NCBI RefSeq assembly: GCF_002285795.1
Contig: NZ_CP022961.1
Location: 4,778,001-4,842,000, forward strand
DNA: 64,000 bases
Direction of reading: 5' to 3'
From: Plantactinospora sp. KBS50
Lineage (GTDB): Bacteria > Actinomycetota > Actinomycetes > Mycobacteriales > Micromonosporaceae
The translations under genes were made by a program, and so were the position numbers. Of the stretch, positions 34,693 to 42,777 are shown in pieces. Under the pieces are notes generated by a model. That model worked only from the letters and a program-made list of their open reading frames with translations. It was not told where the DNA came from and did not search any database. Position 1 is the first letter of the stretch. Each line of letters opens with the position of its first letter.

Positions 34693-36338
34693 TCAGCTCA
34701 GACCGCTGGACATCGCGCCGATCAACTCGCCGTTGCCGGTGTCACCGGACAACTCCCAGAAGAAGGCGCCACCCAGCCCCTGCGTCTTGGTGTACGACAT
34801 CTTGCCGCCGATGGTCGACGGGGTGTCGTAGCTCCACCAGTTGTTCCCGCAGAGCGCGTACGCCGTCCCGGCGATCACGTTGGTGGCCGGACAGGTGTTC
34901 TTGAGCACCTTGTAGTCCTCGATGCCCGCTTCGTACGTTCCCGGTGCGGCGCCGGTGGCCGACCCACCGGGTGCGGACTGGGTCACCCCGGTCCACCCCC
35001 GGCCGTAGAAGCCGATGCCGAGCAGCAGCTTGCTGGCCGGCACCCCCTTGCTCTTGAGCTTCTGCACGGCCGCGTCGGCGTTGAAGCCCGCCTGCGGAAT
35101 CCCGCTGTACGAGTAGAGCGGCGAGTGCGGGGCCGTGGGACCCTGCGCGTTGAACGCGCCGAAGTAGTCGTACGTCATCGGCGCCACCCAGTTCAGGTAC
35201 GACGCGGCGCCCGCGTAGTCGGCGGCGTCGATCTTGCCGCCGGAGCTGCCGTCGGCGGTGATCGCCGCGGTGACCAGGAAGCTGGAGCCGAAGCGGGACC
35301 GCAGCGCGCTCACCACGTTCTTGAACGCCGCCGAGCCGCTGCTGTCGCACTGCAGACCACAGGCGTTCGGGTACTCCCAGTCGATGTCGATCCCGTCGAA
35401 CACGGTCGACCAGCGGGAATCCTTGATCAGCGAGTAGCAGGAGTCGGCGAACGCGGCCGGGTTCTGCGCGGCCTGGGTGAAGCCGGCCGACCAGGTCCAG
35501 CCGCCGAACGACCAGAGCACCTTGATGTTGGGGTACATCTGCTTGAGCTTGCGGAGCTGGTTGAAGTTGCCCCGCAGCGGCTGGTCCCAGGTGTCCGCCA
35601 CGCCGTCGACGCTGTCCGCCGCGGTGTACGCCTTGTCGTAGTCGGCGTAGCTGTCCCCGATCGAGCACCGGCCGCCCGTGGTGTTGCCGAAGGCGTACAG
35701 GATGTGCGTGAGCTTGCTCGCGGAGCCGCTGGTGACGATGTTCTTGACCTGGTAGTTCCGGCCGTAGATGCCCCACTCGGTGAAGTAGCCGACCAGCTTG
35801 CGTCCGCCGGCCGGCGGGACGGTCGGCGGCGGCGTGGTCGGCGGTGCGGTGGTGGGCGGTGCGGTGGTGGGCGGCGCCGTCGTGGGCGGGGCCGTGGTGG
35901 GGGCGCGGTGGTCGGTGCCGAAGTGGTGGGGGTCGTGCCGCCGCCGCAGGGCGCGCCGTTGATCGTGCAGTTCTGCGGAGCCTTGTACGGCCCGGTGCCG
36001 TTGTATCCCCAGCTGAACGTGGCACCGGGTGCGAGCGGGCCGGCCCAGCTCTTCTTGACCGCGACGTAGTGGTTGCCGCTGCTGGTCACGTCCGCATCCC
36101 AGAAGGTGCTGATGGTGGTGCCTGATGGCAGGTCGAACTCGATCCGCCAGGTGGCCACGGTCGCCGACGAACCATTGGTGATGGTGACCTTGCCCTCGTG
36201 CCCGGTGCCCCAGTCGGAGCCCGCGGCGAACGTGGCGGTCAGGCTGCCGGCACCCAGGGCCGCGGTCACCGGAGCGACGGCGAGCAGGACCGCCGCCAGC
36301 GCTCCGGCCCAGACGGCCCGGCGCGGGGGTCGCAACAT
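34693..36338 (-). pseudogene. Secreted CBM2-GH18 chitinase, interrupted by a frameshift in the linker
   Basis: The first frame (from ATG 36338, AAGGAGG site) encodes a signal peptide ending near VTAALGA and a CBM2 carbohydrate-binding module (GSLTATFAAGSDWGTGHEGK to NCTINGAPC), then a Thr/Pro linker. The linker loses its frame at a five-G run (35899-35903, plus strand); adding one base restores repeated TTAPP units into the second frame, which encodes the GH18 catalytic domain with the FDGIDIDWEYP motif (acid/base Glu present) and ends at 34693. Corrected length is about 548 aa. It would degrade chitin outside the cell. Truncation or a homopolymer sequencing error are both possible. Confidence 0.88.
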
Positions 36339-36354
36339 CTGCGCCTCCTTAATA

Positions 36355-36369
36355 GTAAGGAAACCTTCC
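36355..36369. promoter_or_regulatory. Near-palindromic operator candidate upstream of chitinase
   Basis: GTAAGGAAACCTTCC is an 11-of-12 palindrome around AAA, in a strikingly AT-rich patch between the promoter and the ribosome-binding site. Similar GGAAA-TTTCC-like elements are seen before secreted polysaccharidase genes of Micromonosporaceae; this is from memory and not verified. Confidence 0.45.
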
Positions 36370-36386
36370 AGTAAGTAAGTACGCAG

Positions 36387-36416
36387 ACGCTACGACCCGC
36401 GTCACCGGTTCGTCAA
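36387..36416 (-). promoter_or_regulatory. Putative chitinase promoter
   Basis: On the minus strand TTGACG (36416-36411) and TAGCGT (36392-36387) are separated by 18 bp, a reasonable vegetative -35/-10 pair. The transcript would start near 36380, with a leader of about 40 bases that includes the GTAAGGAAACCTTCC element. Confidence 0.5.
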
Positions 36417-36603
36417 GATGTCAATATGTCGATGCCCGCGGACGTAGTCCCCGCAAGGCCCACCTTCCCCGACAAAAGCCACGGGCAACGGACACCCCAT
36501 CATCCCCGTGCCGGTCAGAAATCGGTCAGCACCGCGGTGTCGACTTGCACGAGAGTCCCACAGACGGGACTGTGGTGCGGAACTGACCTGCACAGGAGGC
36601 GGC

Positions 36604-37500
36604 ATGACACCCCCCGCACCCGGAATCCGTCCACCCCGGCCCGGACTCGCCCGAGCCGGCGCCGTGCTGCTGGCCGCCGTGCTGTCCGTCGTGCCGCTCG
36701 GCCCGGCCGCCACCGCCCTGGCCGCCGCGCCCGTCGGTTACGTACGGCTGGCCCACCTGTCCCCCGACACGCCCGCGGTGGACGTCTACCTCAGCAAGGC
36801 CACCGCCGGGGCCGAGCCGCAGGTGTTCCGGGCCGTCGGCTACGGCCAGCTCTCCCCGTACCTGCCGACGCCGGCCGGCCGGTACGCGGTGGCCATGCGC
36901 AAGGCCGGTGCGCCGGCCGACCAGCCGCCGGTGCTCACCACCGAGGTCGCGGTGACCGCCGGCCAGGCGTACACGGTGGCCGGGGTGGGCCGCTACGCCG
37001 ACCTGGGCCTGCGGGTCCTGGACGACGACCTGACCGCGCCGCCGGACGGCCGCGCCAAGGTCCGCGTGGTGCAGGCGTCGGTGAAGGCCCCGGTGCTGGA
37101 CGTCGCCGCCGAGAACGGGCCGACGGTGGCCACCGGCGTGCAGTTCGGCACCACCACCGGATACGCGGACGTCCAACCGGGATCCTGGCGGCTCCAGCTC
37201 TCCCCGCCCGGTGCCCGACCCACCAGCACGGACGTCACGCTGGCCGGCGGCGCCGTGTACTCGCTGCTGGTGCTCGACGCCGACGGGGGCGGACTGCGCA
37301 CCGAGCTGCGGACGGACGCCCGGGGCGGCACCGTCGTACCGGCCGGCGGGGTGGCGGCCGGTGGCGGCGGCACGGCCCCCGGCGGCGGATCCCGGCTCCC
37401 GCTCCCGCTCGCGCTCGGCGCGCTGGCCCTGCTCGCCGCCGCCGGCCTGGCCGCCGCGGCCGGACCGGCGATCCGGCGCCGCGCCCGCACCACCTGGTGA
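36604..37500 (+). CDS. DUF4397 domain secreted/surface protein
   Basis: 298 aa from ATG 36604 (AGGAGGCGGC site). Signal peptide to about residue 40, then a DUF4397 beta domain (VRLAHLSPDTPAVDVYL, about 42-240), a Gly-rich spacer and a C-terminal helix followed by RRRAR, a layout like a cell-wall sorting signal. A canonical LPxTG is not present; GSRLPLPLA precedes the helix. The next gene, overlapping by GTGA, is a sortase, and this pairing recurs in actinobacteria, so the protein is a likely sortase partner. Function of DUF4397 is unknown. Confidence 0.82.
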   Translation: MTPPAPGIRPPRPGLARAGAVLLAAVLSVVPLGPAATALAAAPVGYVRLAHLSPDTPAVDVYLSKATAGAEPQVFRAVGYGQLSPYLPTPAGRYAVAMRKAGAPADQPPVLTTEVAVTAGQAYTVAGVGRYADLGLRVLDDDLTAPPDGRAKVRVVQASVKAPVLDVAAENGPTVATGVQFGTTTGYADVQPGSWRLQLSPPGARPTSTDVTLAGGAVYSLLVLDADGGGLRTELRTDARGGTVVPAGGVAAGGGGTAPGGGSRLPLPLALGALALLAAAGLAAAAGPAIRRRARTTW

Positions 37501-38567
37501 ACGCCGCCCCGCCCGGTGGCGGGCGGCCCGGCGGCGCCCCGGGCAGCGGCCTCCCGGACAGCAGCCTCCCGGACAGCGGCCTCCAGGACAGCGGCGCCCC
37601 GGGCGACCGCCTCCCGGGCGGTCGGGACGCCAGCATCGTCCGGCACCGCGGGCGCTGGCCCGGGTCCCGGGTACGCGCCGGCGGCGCCGTGGGTCTGCTG
37701 CTGTGCGCCACCACCGGCGCCGCGCTGGCGTTGACCGCCGGCGCGCCGGCCCCGGTGCCGAGCTGGTATCCGGCCTGCACCCGGCAGTGCGTGCCGGACA
37801 CCGGCGGCGGCGCGCAGCCGTGGGCCGCCGCGGACCCGGCCGGACTCACCGGACCGCCCCGCCGGGTCCGCGTCCCCCGGCTGGGGATCGACTCGTCGCT
37901 CGCCGTGCTGGGTCTGGACCCCTCCGGCGAGCTGGTTCCACCCACCGACTACGACCAGGCCGGCTGGTACGGCGGCGGGCCGGCGCCGGGCGACGTGGGG
38001 CCGGCCGTGCTCGCCGGGCACGTCGACTCGGCCACCGCGCCGGGGGTGTTCGCCCGGCTCGGCGAGCTGGGTCCGGGTGATCTGATCGAGGTGCTCCGCG
38101 GCGCCGGTACGGTGACGTTCCGGGTCACCTCGGTGGATCGCTACCCCAAGGACGGCTTCCCGACGGCCGCCGTCTACGGGCCGACCCCCGACGCCGAGCT
38201 GCGCCTGATCACCTGCGGTGGCACCTTCGACCGGCGCACCCGGCACTACCGGGACAACGTCGTGGTGTTCGCCGGCGCCGTACCGCCGGCCGACCCGGCC
38301 GCGCGACAGCCCTCGCCGCGCGACAGCCCTCGCCGCGCGACAGCCCTCGCCGCGCGACAGTCCCGGCCACGCACGACAGTCCCGGCCGCACCACAGTCCC
38401 CGCCGCGCGGCGGCGGGATCAGTCCGCCTGTGCGGCGAGTTCGCGGGCGCGGTCGCGGGCGGCGGCCAGCGCGGCGAGCAGCGCGGCCCGGACGCCGTGG
38501 TTCTCCAACTCCCGCACGGCCGAGATGGTGGTCCCGGCCGGCGAGGTCACCGCCTCCCGCAGCTTGA
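37497..38567 (+). CDS. Class F-like sortase
   Basis: 356 aa from GTG 37497. A variable LPDS/GLQDSG-repeat N-terminus and a membrane helix (GGAVGLLLCATTGAALALTAG) precede the sortase domain (about 115-265): VRVPRLGIDSSLAVLGLD, catalytic His in LAGHVDSAT, Cys in LRLITCGGTF and Arg in RHYRDNVVVF. The natural domain ends near 38280; the rest is an Arg/Pro/Ser tail encoded by a 17-bp tandem array and then by antisense of proC, overlapping that gene by 149 bp. It should attach substrates to the envelope; the DUF4397 neighbour is a candidate. Confidence 0.85.
   Translation: MNAAPPGGGRPGGAPGSGLPDSSLPDSGLQDSGAPGDRLPGGRDASIVRHRGRWPGSRVRAGGAVGLLLCATTGAALALTAGAPAPVPSWYPACTRQCVPDTGGGAQPWAAADPAGLTGPPRRVRVPRLGIDSSLAVLGLDPSGELVPPTDYDQAGWYGGGPAPGDVGPAVLAGHVDSATAPGVFARLGELGPGDLIEVLRGAGTVTFRVTSVDRYPKDGFPTAAVYGPTPDAELRLITCGGTFDRRTRHYRDNVVVFAGAVPPADPAARQPSPRDSPRRATALAARQSRPRTTVPAAPQSPPRGGGISPPVRRVRGRGRGRRPARRAARPGRRGSPTPARPRWWSRPARSPPPAA
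38301..38404. repeat. 17-bp tandem array in the 3' end of the sortase gene
   Basis: Three exact copies of GCGCGACAGCCCTCGCC (38301-38351) are followed by three diverged copies to 38404. Because 17 is not a multiple of three, each copy shifts the frame, giving the PSPRDSPRRATALAARQ tail. Confidence 0.9.
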
Positions 38568-39237
38568 CCGGATGCTCGCCGGAGTCCCGCAGCATGACGG
38601 CCGAGCCGATCGCGGTCTGCACGATGAGGTCGTGGGCGACCTGGCGGGGCAGGCCGAGCAGGATGCCGGCATCGGTCATCGCCTCGACCAGATAGTAGAA
38701 GTACGCGGGACCGGACCCGGAGAGCGCGGTGACCGCGTCCTGCTGGGCCTCCGGCACCCGGATGGTGGCGCCCAGCGGGGTGAACATCTCCTCCGCCAGC
38801 GCGAGATGCTCGTCCGTGGCGTGCTGGCCCGCCGAGATGGCCGTCATCGCCTCGTCCACCAGCGCCGGTGTGTTGGTCATCACCCGCACCACCGGGGTGC
38901 CCTCGCCGAGGCGGCGGGCGAAGAACGCGGTGGGCAGGCCGGCGCAGAGCGAGATCACCAGCTTGTCGGCCGGCACCTTCGGCCCGATCTCGGCCAGCAG
39001 GGTCGCGGCGTCCTGCGGCTTGACCGCCACGGCCAGCACGTCGGCCTCGGCCACCGCGGTGAGGTTGTCCACCATCCGTACGCCGTACCGGTCGGCCAGT
39101 TCCTCGCTGCGGCCCGGCCGGCGGGCCGTGGCCAGCAGCTTCCCGGCGGGCCAACCGGCGCGCAGCAGTCCCGACAGGACCAGCTCGCCGATCTTGCCCG
39201 CGCCGATCACGGCCACGGTGTGTGCCCCCGCCGCCAT
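38419..39237 (-). CDS. proC: Pyrroline-5-carboxylate reductase
   Basis: 272 aa. N-terminal Rossmann motif VAVIGAGKIGELVLSGLL, the VKPQDAATLL segment, and the C-terminal dimer helix with ALSGSGPAYFYYLVEAM and VTSPAGTTISAVRELE are family signatures. It makes proline from pyrroline-5-carboxylate with NAD(P)H. It converges on the sortase gene with a 149-bp overlap of 3' ends. Confidence 0.95.
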   Translation of the reverse strand: MAAGAHTVAVIGAGKIGELVLSGLLRAGWPAGKLLATARRPGRSEELADRYGVRMVDNLTAVAEADVLAVAVKPQDAATLLAEIGPKVPADKLVISLCAGLPTAFFARRLGEGTPVVRVMTNTPALVDEAMTAISAGQHATDEHLALAEEMFTPLGATIRVPEAQQDAVTALSGSGPAYFYYLVEAMTDAGILLGLPRQVAHDLIVQTAIGSAVMLRDSGEHPVKLREAVTSPAGTTISAVRELENHGVRAALLAALAAARDRARELAAQAD

Positions 39238-39387
39238 CGCCCCTCCTCATCCCGTCCCCGGCCGCCGAACGCAACCCGGCCGCCCGGTGGGACGACGCGA
39301 GCATCCCGGAGGATGGCCCGCCGTGTCCGGCGCGGCGGTCAGAGCTGACCGCGGCAGGCCGGGGTACGGCGGGCCACCTCCGGCAGC

Positions 39388-40416
39388 TCAGCTACCGAAG
39401 AAGACCTCGGCCTCGGTGTACCGCTCCAGCGGCACGGTCTTCAGCTCGGCGGTGGCCTCGACCAGCGGCACCCGGACGATCTCGGTGCCCTGCATGGCCA
39501 CCATCTTGCCCCAGTCGCCGTCGTTGGCCGCGTCGATCGCGTGCAGCCCGAGCCGGGTGGCCAGCACCCGGTCGAACGCGGTCGGCGTGCCGCCGCGCTG
39601 GATGTGCCCGAGCACCACGGTCCGGGCCTCCTTGCCGGTCTTCGCCTCCAGCTGCTCGGCCAGCCACTGACCGATGCCGCCGAGCCGGACGTGCCCGAAG
39701 GCGTCGAGCTCCTGGTTGTGCAGCACCATCTGCCCGTCCAGCGGCTGCGCGCCCTCGGCCACCACCACGATCGGGGCGTACTGGTGCTGGAACCGCTTCT
39801 CCACGTACCCGGCGACCTGCTCCACGTCGAAGCGGCGCTCGGGCAGCAGGATGACGTTGGCCCCGCCGGCGAGCCCGGCGTGCAGGGCGATCCAGCCGGC
39901 GTGCCGGCCCATCACCTCGACCACCAGCGTCCGGTGGTGGCTCTCGGCCGTGGTGTGCAGCCGGTCGATCGCCTCCATCGCGATGTTGACGGCCGTGTCG
40001 AACCCGAAGGTGTAGTCGGTGGCGCCGAGGTCGTTGTCGATGGTCTTCGGCACGCCCACCACGTGCACGCCGAGGTCGTGCAGCTTGGTGGCGACCCCCA
40101 GCGTGTCCTCGCCGCCGATCGCGACCAGGGCGTCCACGCCCTGCGCGGCGAGGTTCTCCTTGATCCGCTCGACCCCGTTGTCAATCTTGAACGGGTTGGT
40201 CCGGGAGGAACCGAGGATCGTTCCACCACGCGGCAGGATCCCGCGGACCTCGGCGATGCCGAGCGGCCGGCTGAGCCCCTCCAGCGGGCCGCGCCAGCCG
40301 TCCTGGAAGCCCACGAACTCGTGGCCGTAGTTGGCAACACCCTTGCGGACGACCGCCCGGATCACCGCGTTCAGGCCGGGGCAGTCCCCGCCGCCGGTCA
40401 GCACGCCGATACGCAT
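39388..40416 (-). CDS. pfkA: 6-phosphofructokinase, pyrophosphate-type signature
   Basis: 342 aa. The N-terminal GVLTGGGDCPGLNAVIRAVV and PKTIDNDLGATDYTFGFDTA identify the PfkA superfamily. At the positions that decide phosphoryl donor, it has Asp in VAIGGEDTLGV (equivalent to Gly104 of the E. coli enzyme) and Lys in VPKTIDND (Gly124 equivalent). Asp104/Lys124 is the established PPi-dependent combination, as in the Amycolatopsis methanolica enzyme, whereas ATP-type actinobacterial enzymes have GGEGT. So glycolysis here probably uses PPi at this step, reversibly. The gene is monocistronic. Confidence 0.93.
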   Translation of the reverse strand: MRIGVLTGGGDCPGLNAVIRAVVRKGVANYGHEFVGFQDGWRGPLEGLSRPLGIAEVRGILPRGGTILGSSRTNPFKIDNGVERIKENLAAQGVDALVAIGGEDTLGVATKLHDLGVHVVGVPKTIDNDLGATDYTFGFDTAVNIAMEAIDRLHTTAESHHRTLVVEVMGRHAGWIALHAGLAGGANVILLPERRFDVEQVAGYVEKRFQHQYAPIVVVAEGAQPLDGQMVLHNQELDAFGHVRLGGIGQWLAEQLEAKTGKEARTVVLGHIQRGGTPTAFDRVLATRLGLHAIDAANDGDWGKMVAMQGTEIVRVPLVEATAELKTVPLERYTEAEVFFGS

Positions 40417-40585
40417 GAGCTGCTTCTCCTTCTCGGAAGGCTCGATCAGCCCGTCGAGCCCCAGGGTCGAAGTCAGGTCAGACCGCGGCGTCGTTGCCGG
40501 CCCGGGGCGGGCCGTCAGTGCGCACTCTAGCCGCCGGTGCCGACGGCCAGAAGCTGACCTCCAGGGTACGGGTCGCCGCAGCGGG

Positions 40586-41077
40586 TCAACCTTCCAACAC
40601 CCGCCAGCGGGCGAGGTTGTGTCGGGCGTCCACCAGCGCGTCGTGCCGGCCGGTGGCCTCCGGCAGCGCCGGCCGGCCCCGATCGTCCCACCGCTGGCGC
40701 AGGTCCTTGGTCAGCCGCGGCAGTTCCCGCGGCAGCGCCGGCATCGGTCCCCAGAGCTGGGCGAGCACCACGTGGTCGTAGGCCGCGAACCAGGCCCACA
40801 GCTCGATCCGCTCCCCCGGCCGGTCCCGGACCGGTTCGGTCAGGAAGGCGTACAGGTCGTCCCGGATCCGGTCCCGGCTGCGCCACGCCGGGTCCGCGGG
40901 CGAGGGCAGCTTGTCCAGCACGTTGCGACGGACCCAGGGGATCGCCCGGCGGTCGTCGAACTCGGTGGAAACGGCGTAGAACTCGCGACCGTGTTCATCG
41001 ACGACGCCGATCGACACGAGGTCGATGGTCCGGCCGTCCTCGATGAACTCGCAGTCGTAAAAGTAGCGGTACACCAT
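40586..41077 (-). CDS. 3'-to-5' exoribonuclease AS-type (Rv2179c family)
   Basis: 163 aa from ATG 41077; an AGGATGATG site favours it over ATG 41086. DEDDh-like metal residues: YRYFYDCEFIEDGRTIDLVSIG (first Asp and Glu), a WAWFAAYDHVVLAQLW segment (Asp), and the C-terminal HDALVDARHNL (His and Asp). The M. tuberculosis homologue Rv2179c degrades 3' single-stranded overhangs and adenylated RNA. It follows aroG in the shared gene order, though pfkA, proC and the chitinase region are inserted between them here. Confidence 0.9.
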   Translation of the reverse strand: MVYRYFYDCEFIEDGRTIDLVSIGVVDEHGREFYAVSTEFDDRRAIPWVRRNVLDKLPSPADPAWRSRDRIRDDLYAFLTEPVRDRPGERIELWAWFAAYDHVVLAQLWGPMPALPRELPRLTKDLRQRWDDRGRPALPEATGRHDALVDARHNLARWRVLEG

Positions 41078-41418
41078 CGTCATCATCCTGGCGTACCGGG
41101 CGGATCTTCCCGCGGGCGGGTCCGCCGCGGTCGGCCGGATGAAGCACCCCCGCCCCCACTCCGGCCGACCGCGCCGCCCCGCGGCCCGATCCGCCCCGCC
41201 CCCGTACGGCCCCCACCTCGGTGGCGGATCTACCGATCATCGTGCCCCGCCACCAGCGGCGGAACTGTCACGGAAACGATTTGAGGGGTGTACAGCACGC
41301 GACAGGACAGTCATGATCTGATGTGTGCCGTTGCCGGTGGGGATCGGCAGTAACGGCACGCGCCCGGGCTGGGTAGGTCCGGACGCGGGAGGTGGTCCGT
41401 AGCGGGGAGGGGTTGGCC
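41078..41418. other. 341-bp divergent intergenic region before the Crp-type gene
   Basis: No gene is visible. It holds a C-rich tract (about 41140-41215) and a hairpin at 41325-41359 (GTGCCGTTGCCG paired with CGGC-AGT-AACGGCAC) about 60 bp upstream of the regulator start, probably in its 5' leader. No clear Crp-type TGTGA-TCACA site is present. Confidence 0.6.
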
Positions 41419-42111
41419 GTGGAGGGACGCCTACCGGAGCCCGGCGACGCGCTCGCCGGAGTCGACATGTTCGCCGGTCTCGAACCGGAGGCGCGGCAGC
41501 GCGTGATCGCCGCGGCGGTGCCGCGTACGTACCGCAAGGGCCAGCTGCTGTTCGTCGAGAACGACCCGGGCGAGTCGCTGATCGTGCTGCGCCGCGGGGC
41601 GGTGGCGGTGTTCCGGACCGCGCCCACCGGTGAGCGGGCCATCCTGACCGTGATGCGCCCGCCGGACGTGCTCGGCGAGGTGTCGCTGCTGGACGCCTCG
41701 ACCCGGTCCACCTCGGCCGAGGCGATCGAGGACACCACGGCGCTGGCGCTGAGCCGAGGCGCGTTCATGGAGCTGGTGCACTCCAACCCGCGCATCCTGG
41801 ACGCCGTGATGCGCTCCCTCGGCGGGCTGATCCGCCGGCTCACCGACCAGAACGCCGACTACGTCTTCCTCGACCTGCCGGGTCGGGTGGCCAAGACGCT
41901 GGTTCGGCTGGCCGGCGAGAGCCAGGCGTCGATGATCACCATCGAGCTGAACCAGAGCCAGCTCGCCGAGATGGCGGGCGGTTCCCGGCAGAGCGTCAAC
42001 CAGGCCATCGGGTCGTTCGCCAGCCGGGGCTGGCTGCGCACCGAGGGCCGCCGGATCGTGGTCACCGACGTCGGGGCGCTGCGCCGCCGGGCGGGGATGG
42101 TCGACCGCTGA
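41419..42111 (+). CDS. Crp/Fnr-family transcriptional regulator
   Basis: 230 aa from GTG 41419, with GGGGAGGGG site; GTG 41392 is possible but less well placed. The cyclic-nucleotide-binding jelly roll covers about residues 14-130 (GQLLFVENDPGESLIVLRRG, PPDVLGEVSLLD, TRSTSAEAIE), then the dimer helix and a winged HTH (LNQSQLAEMAGGSRQSVNQA, about 175-194). The phosphate-binding cassette GEVSLLDASTRSTSA keeps Glu and Arg, so cAMP or a related nucleotide could bind. A nucleotide-cyclase-domain protein is encoded 670 bp downstream, which is suggestive but not proof of a link. Confidence 0.88.
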   Translation: MEGRLPEPGDALAGVDMFAGLEPEARQRVIAAAVPRTYRKGQLLFVENDPGESLIVLRRGAVAVFRTAPTGERAILTVMRPPDVLGEVSLLDASTRSTSAEAIEDTTALALSRGAFMELVHSNPRILDAVMRSLGGLIRRLTDQNADYVFLDLPGRVAKTLVRLAGESQASMITIELNQSQLAEMAGGSRQSVNQAIGSFASRGWLRTEGRRIVVTDVGALRRRAGMVDR

Positions 42112-42121
42112 GCGCCGCCGC

Positions 42122-42208
42122 GAGACCGGCGAGACCGGCGAGACCCGCGAGACCCGCGGGACCGGCGAGACCCACGAGACCGGCGAGAGCGAGACCGGCC
42201 CGACCGGC
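42122..42208. repeat. 9-bp tandem array after the Crp-type gene
   Basis: About nine copies of GAGACCGGC and the variant GAGACCCGC follow the regulator stop by about ten bases. No hairpin with a clear stem is formed; function unknown. Confidence 0.85.
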
Positions 42209-42312
42209 GCGGTCCCGCCGTACGCCGGCATGCGCGACGCCGGCCAACCATGCTGGTTGACCGGCGTCGCAAACCCCACCGCATCGACTGTCCGGACAGT
42301 CCCGTTGCCCGG

Positions 42313-42621
42313 TCAGTCGGGGGGCGGGGCGGTCGGCCCAGGACCGATGAGTCCCTTTGGCTTCAGGCTGTCCTTCGTCGTGGTGGAACTCGTGTCCGAT
42401 TCGGCACCCTCTCCGGGTGCGGTCGGGCCGGGGCCAATGCGGTTCACGTGTGCCGTACCGTCAATCGTGCCGTTGGCATTGCCGTCGGAACCGTCGTATT
42501 CCTCAACCACTCCTAGCTCCTCCAGTTCGGCGAGGGTGACCACGTCGACGTCGATGACATCGCCTGCTTGGTGCACAGCTCCGCTGAGGTCGGTCCAGGC
42601 CGACGCCAGCCGAACATACAT
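42313..42621 (-). CDS. Small protein of unknown function with two IGPGPTAP repeats
   Basis: 102 aa from ATG 42621 with a GAGGAGGCC site. I do not recognise a family. Residues 1-43 (MYVRLASAWTDLSG to VTLAELEELGVVEE) look like a compact folded domain of the kind seen in small phage-like proteins; residues 44-102 are Gly/Asp/Ser-rich and hold RIGPGPTAPGEG and LIGPGPTAPPPD, two copies of one motif separated by 20 residues, the second at the extreme C-terminus. Local GC (about 60-65%) is below that of neighbours. It is divergent from the cyclase/AAA/TPR gene. A repeated short motif at the tail could be a binding or processing site. Confidence 0.65.
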   Translation of the reverse strand: MYVRLASAWTDLSGAVHQAGDVIDVDVVTLAELEELGVVEEYDGSDGNANGTIDGTAHVNRIGPGPTAPGEGAESDTSSTTTKDSLKPKGLIGPGPTAPPPD

Positions 42622-42711
42622 TGTGGCCTCCTCGGGATGAATGACCTTCAGCCGAAAGGCTAGCGGCGCTGCCGCCATGGCCAAGAGATCGTCAGATTGG
42701 CTACAAGTCCG

Positions 42712-42741
42712 TTACCGGACCTTGCGACACCCGGACATACT
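42712..42741 (+). promoter_or_regulatory. Putative promoter of the cyclase/AAA/TPR gene
   Basis: TTACCG (42712-42717) and CATACT (42736-42741) with an 18-bp spacer. Transcription would start near 42748, inside the longer TTG-started frame, and 30 bases before GTG 42778; this supports the shorter start. Confidence 0.45.
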
Positions 42742-42777
42742 GGAGCCTCCTGCGACCCGACGGAGCTACGAGACAGC

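Noticed and set aside
42122-42247. Small antisense frame encoding GLAGLVGLAG repeats
   Set aside because: It is a by-product of the 9-bp array and has no start signal or neighbours to support it.
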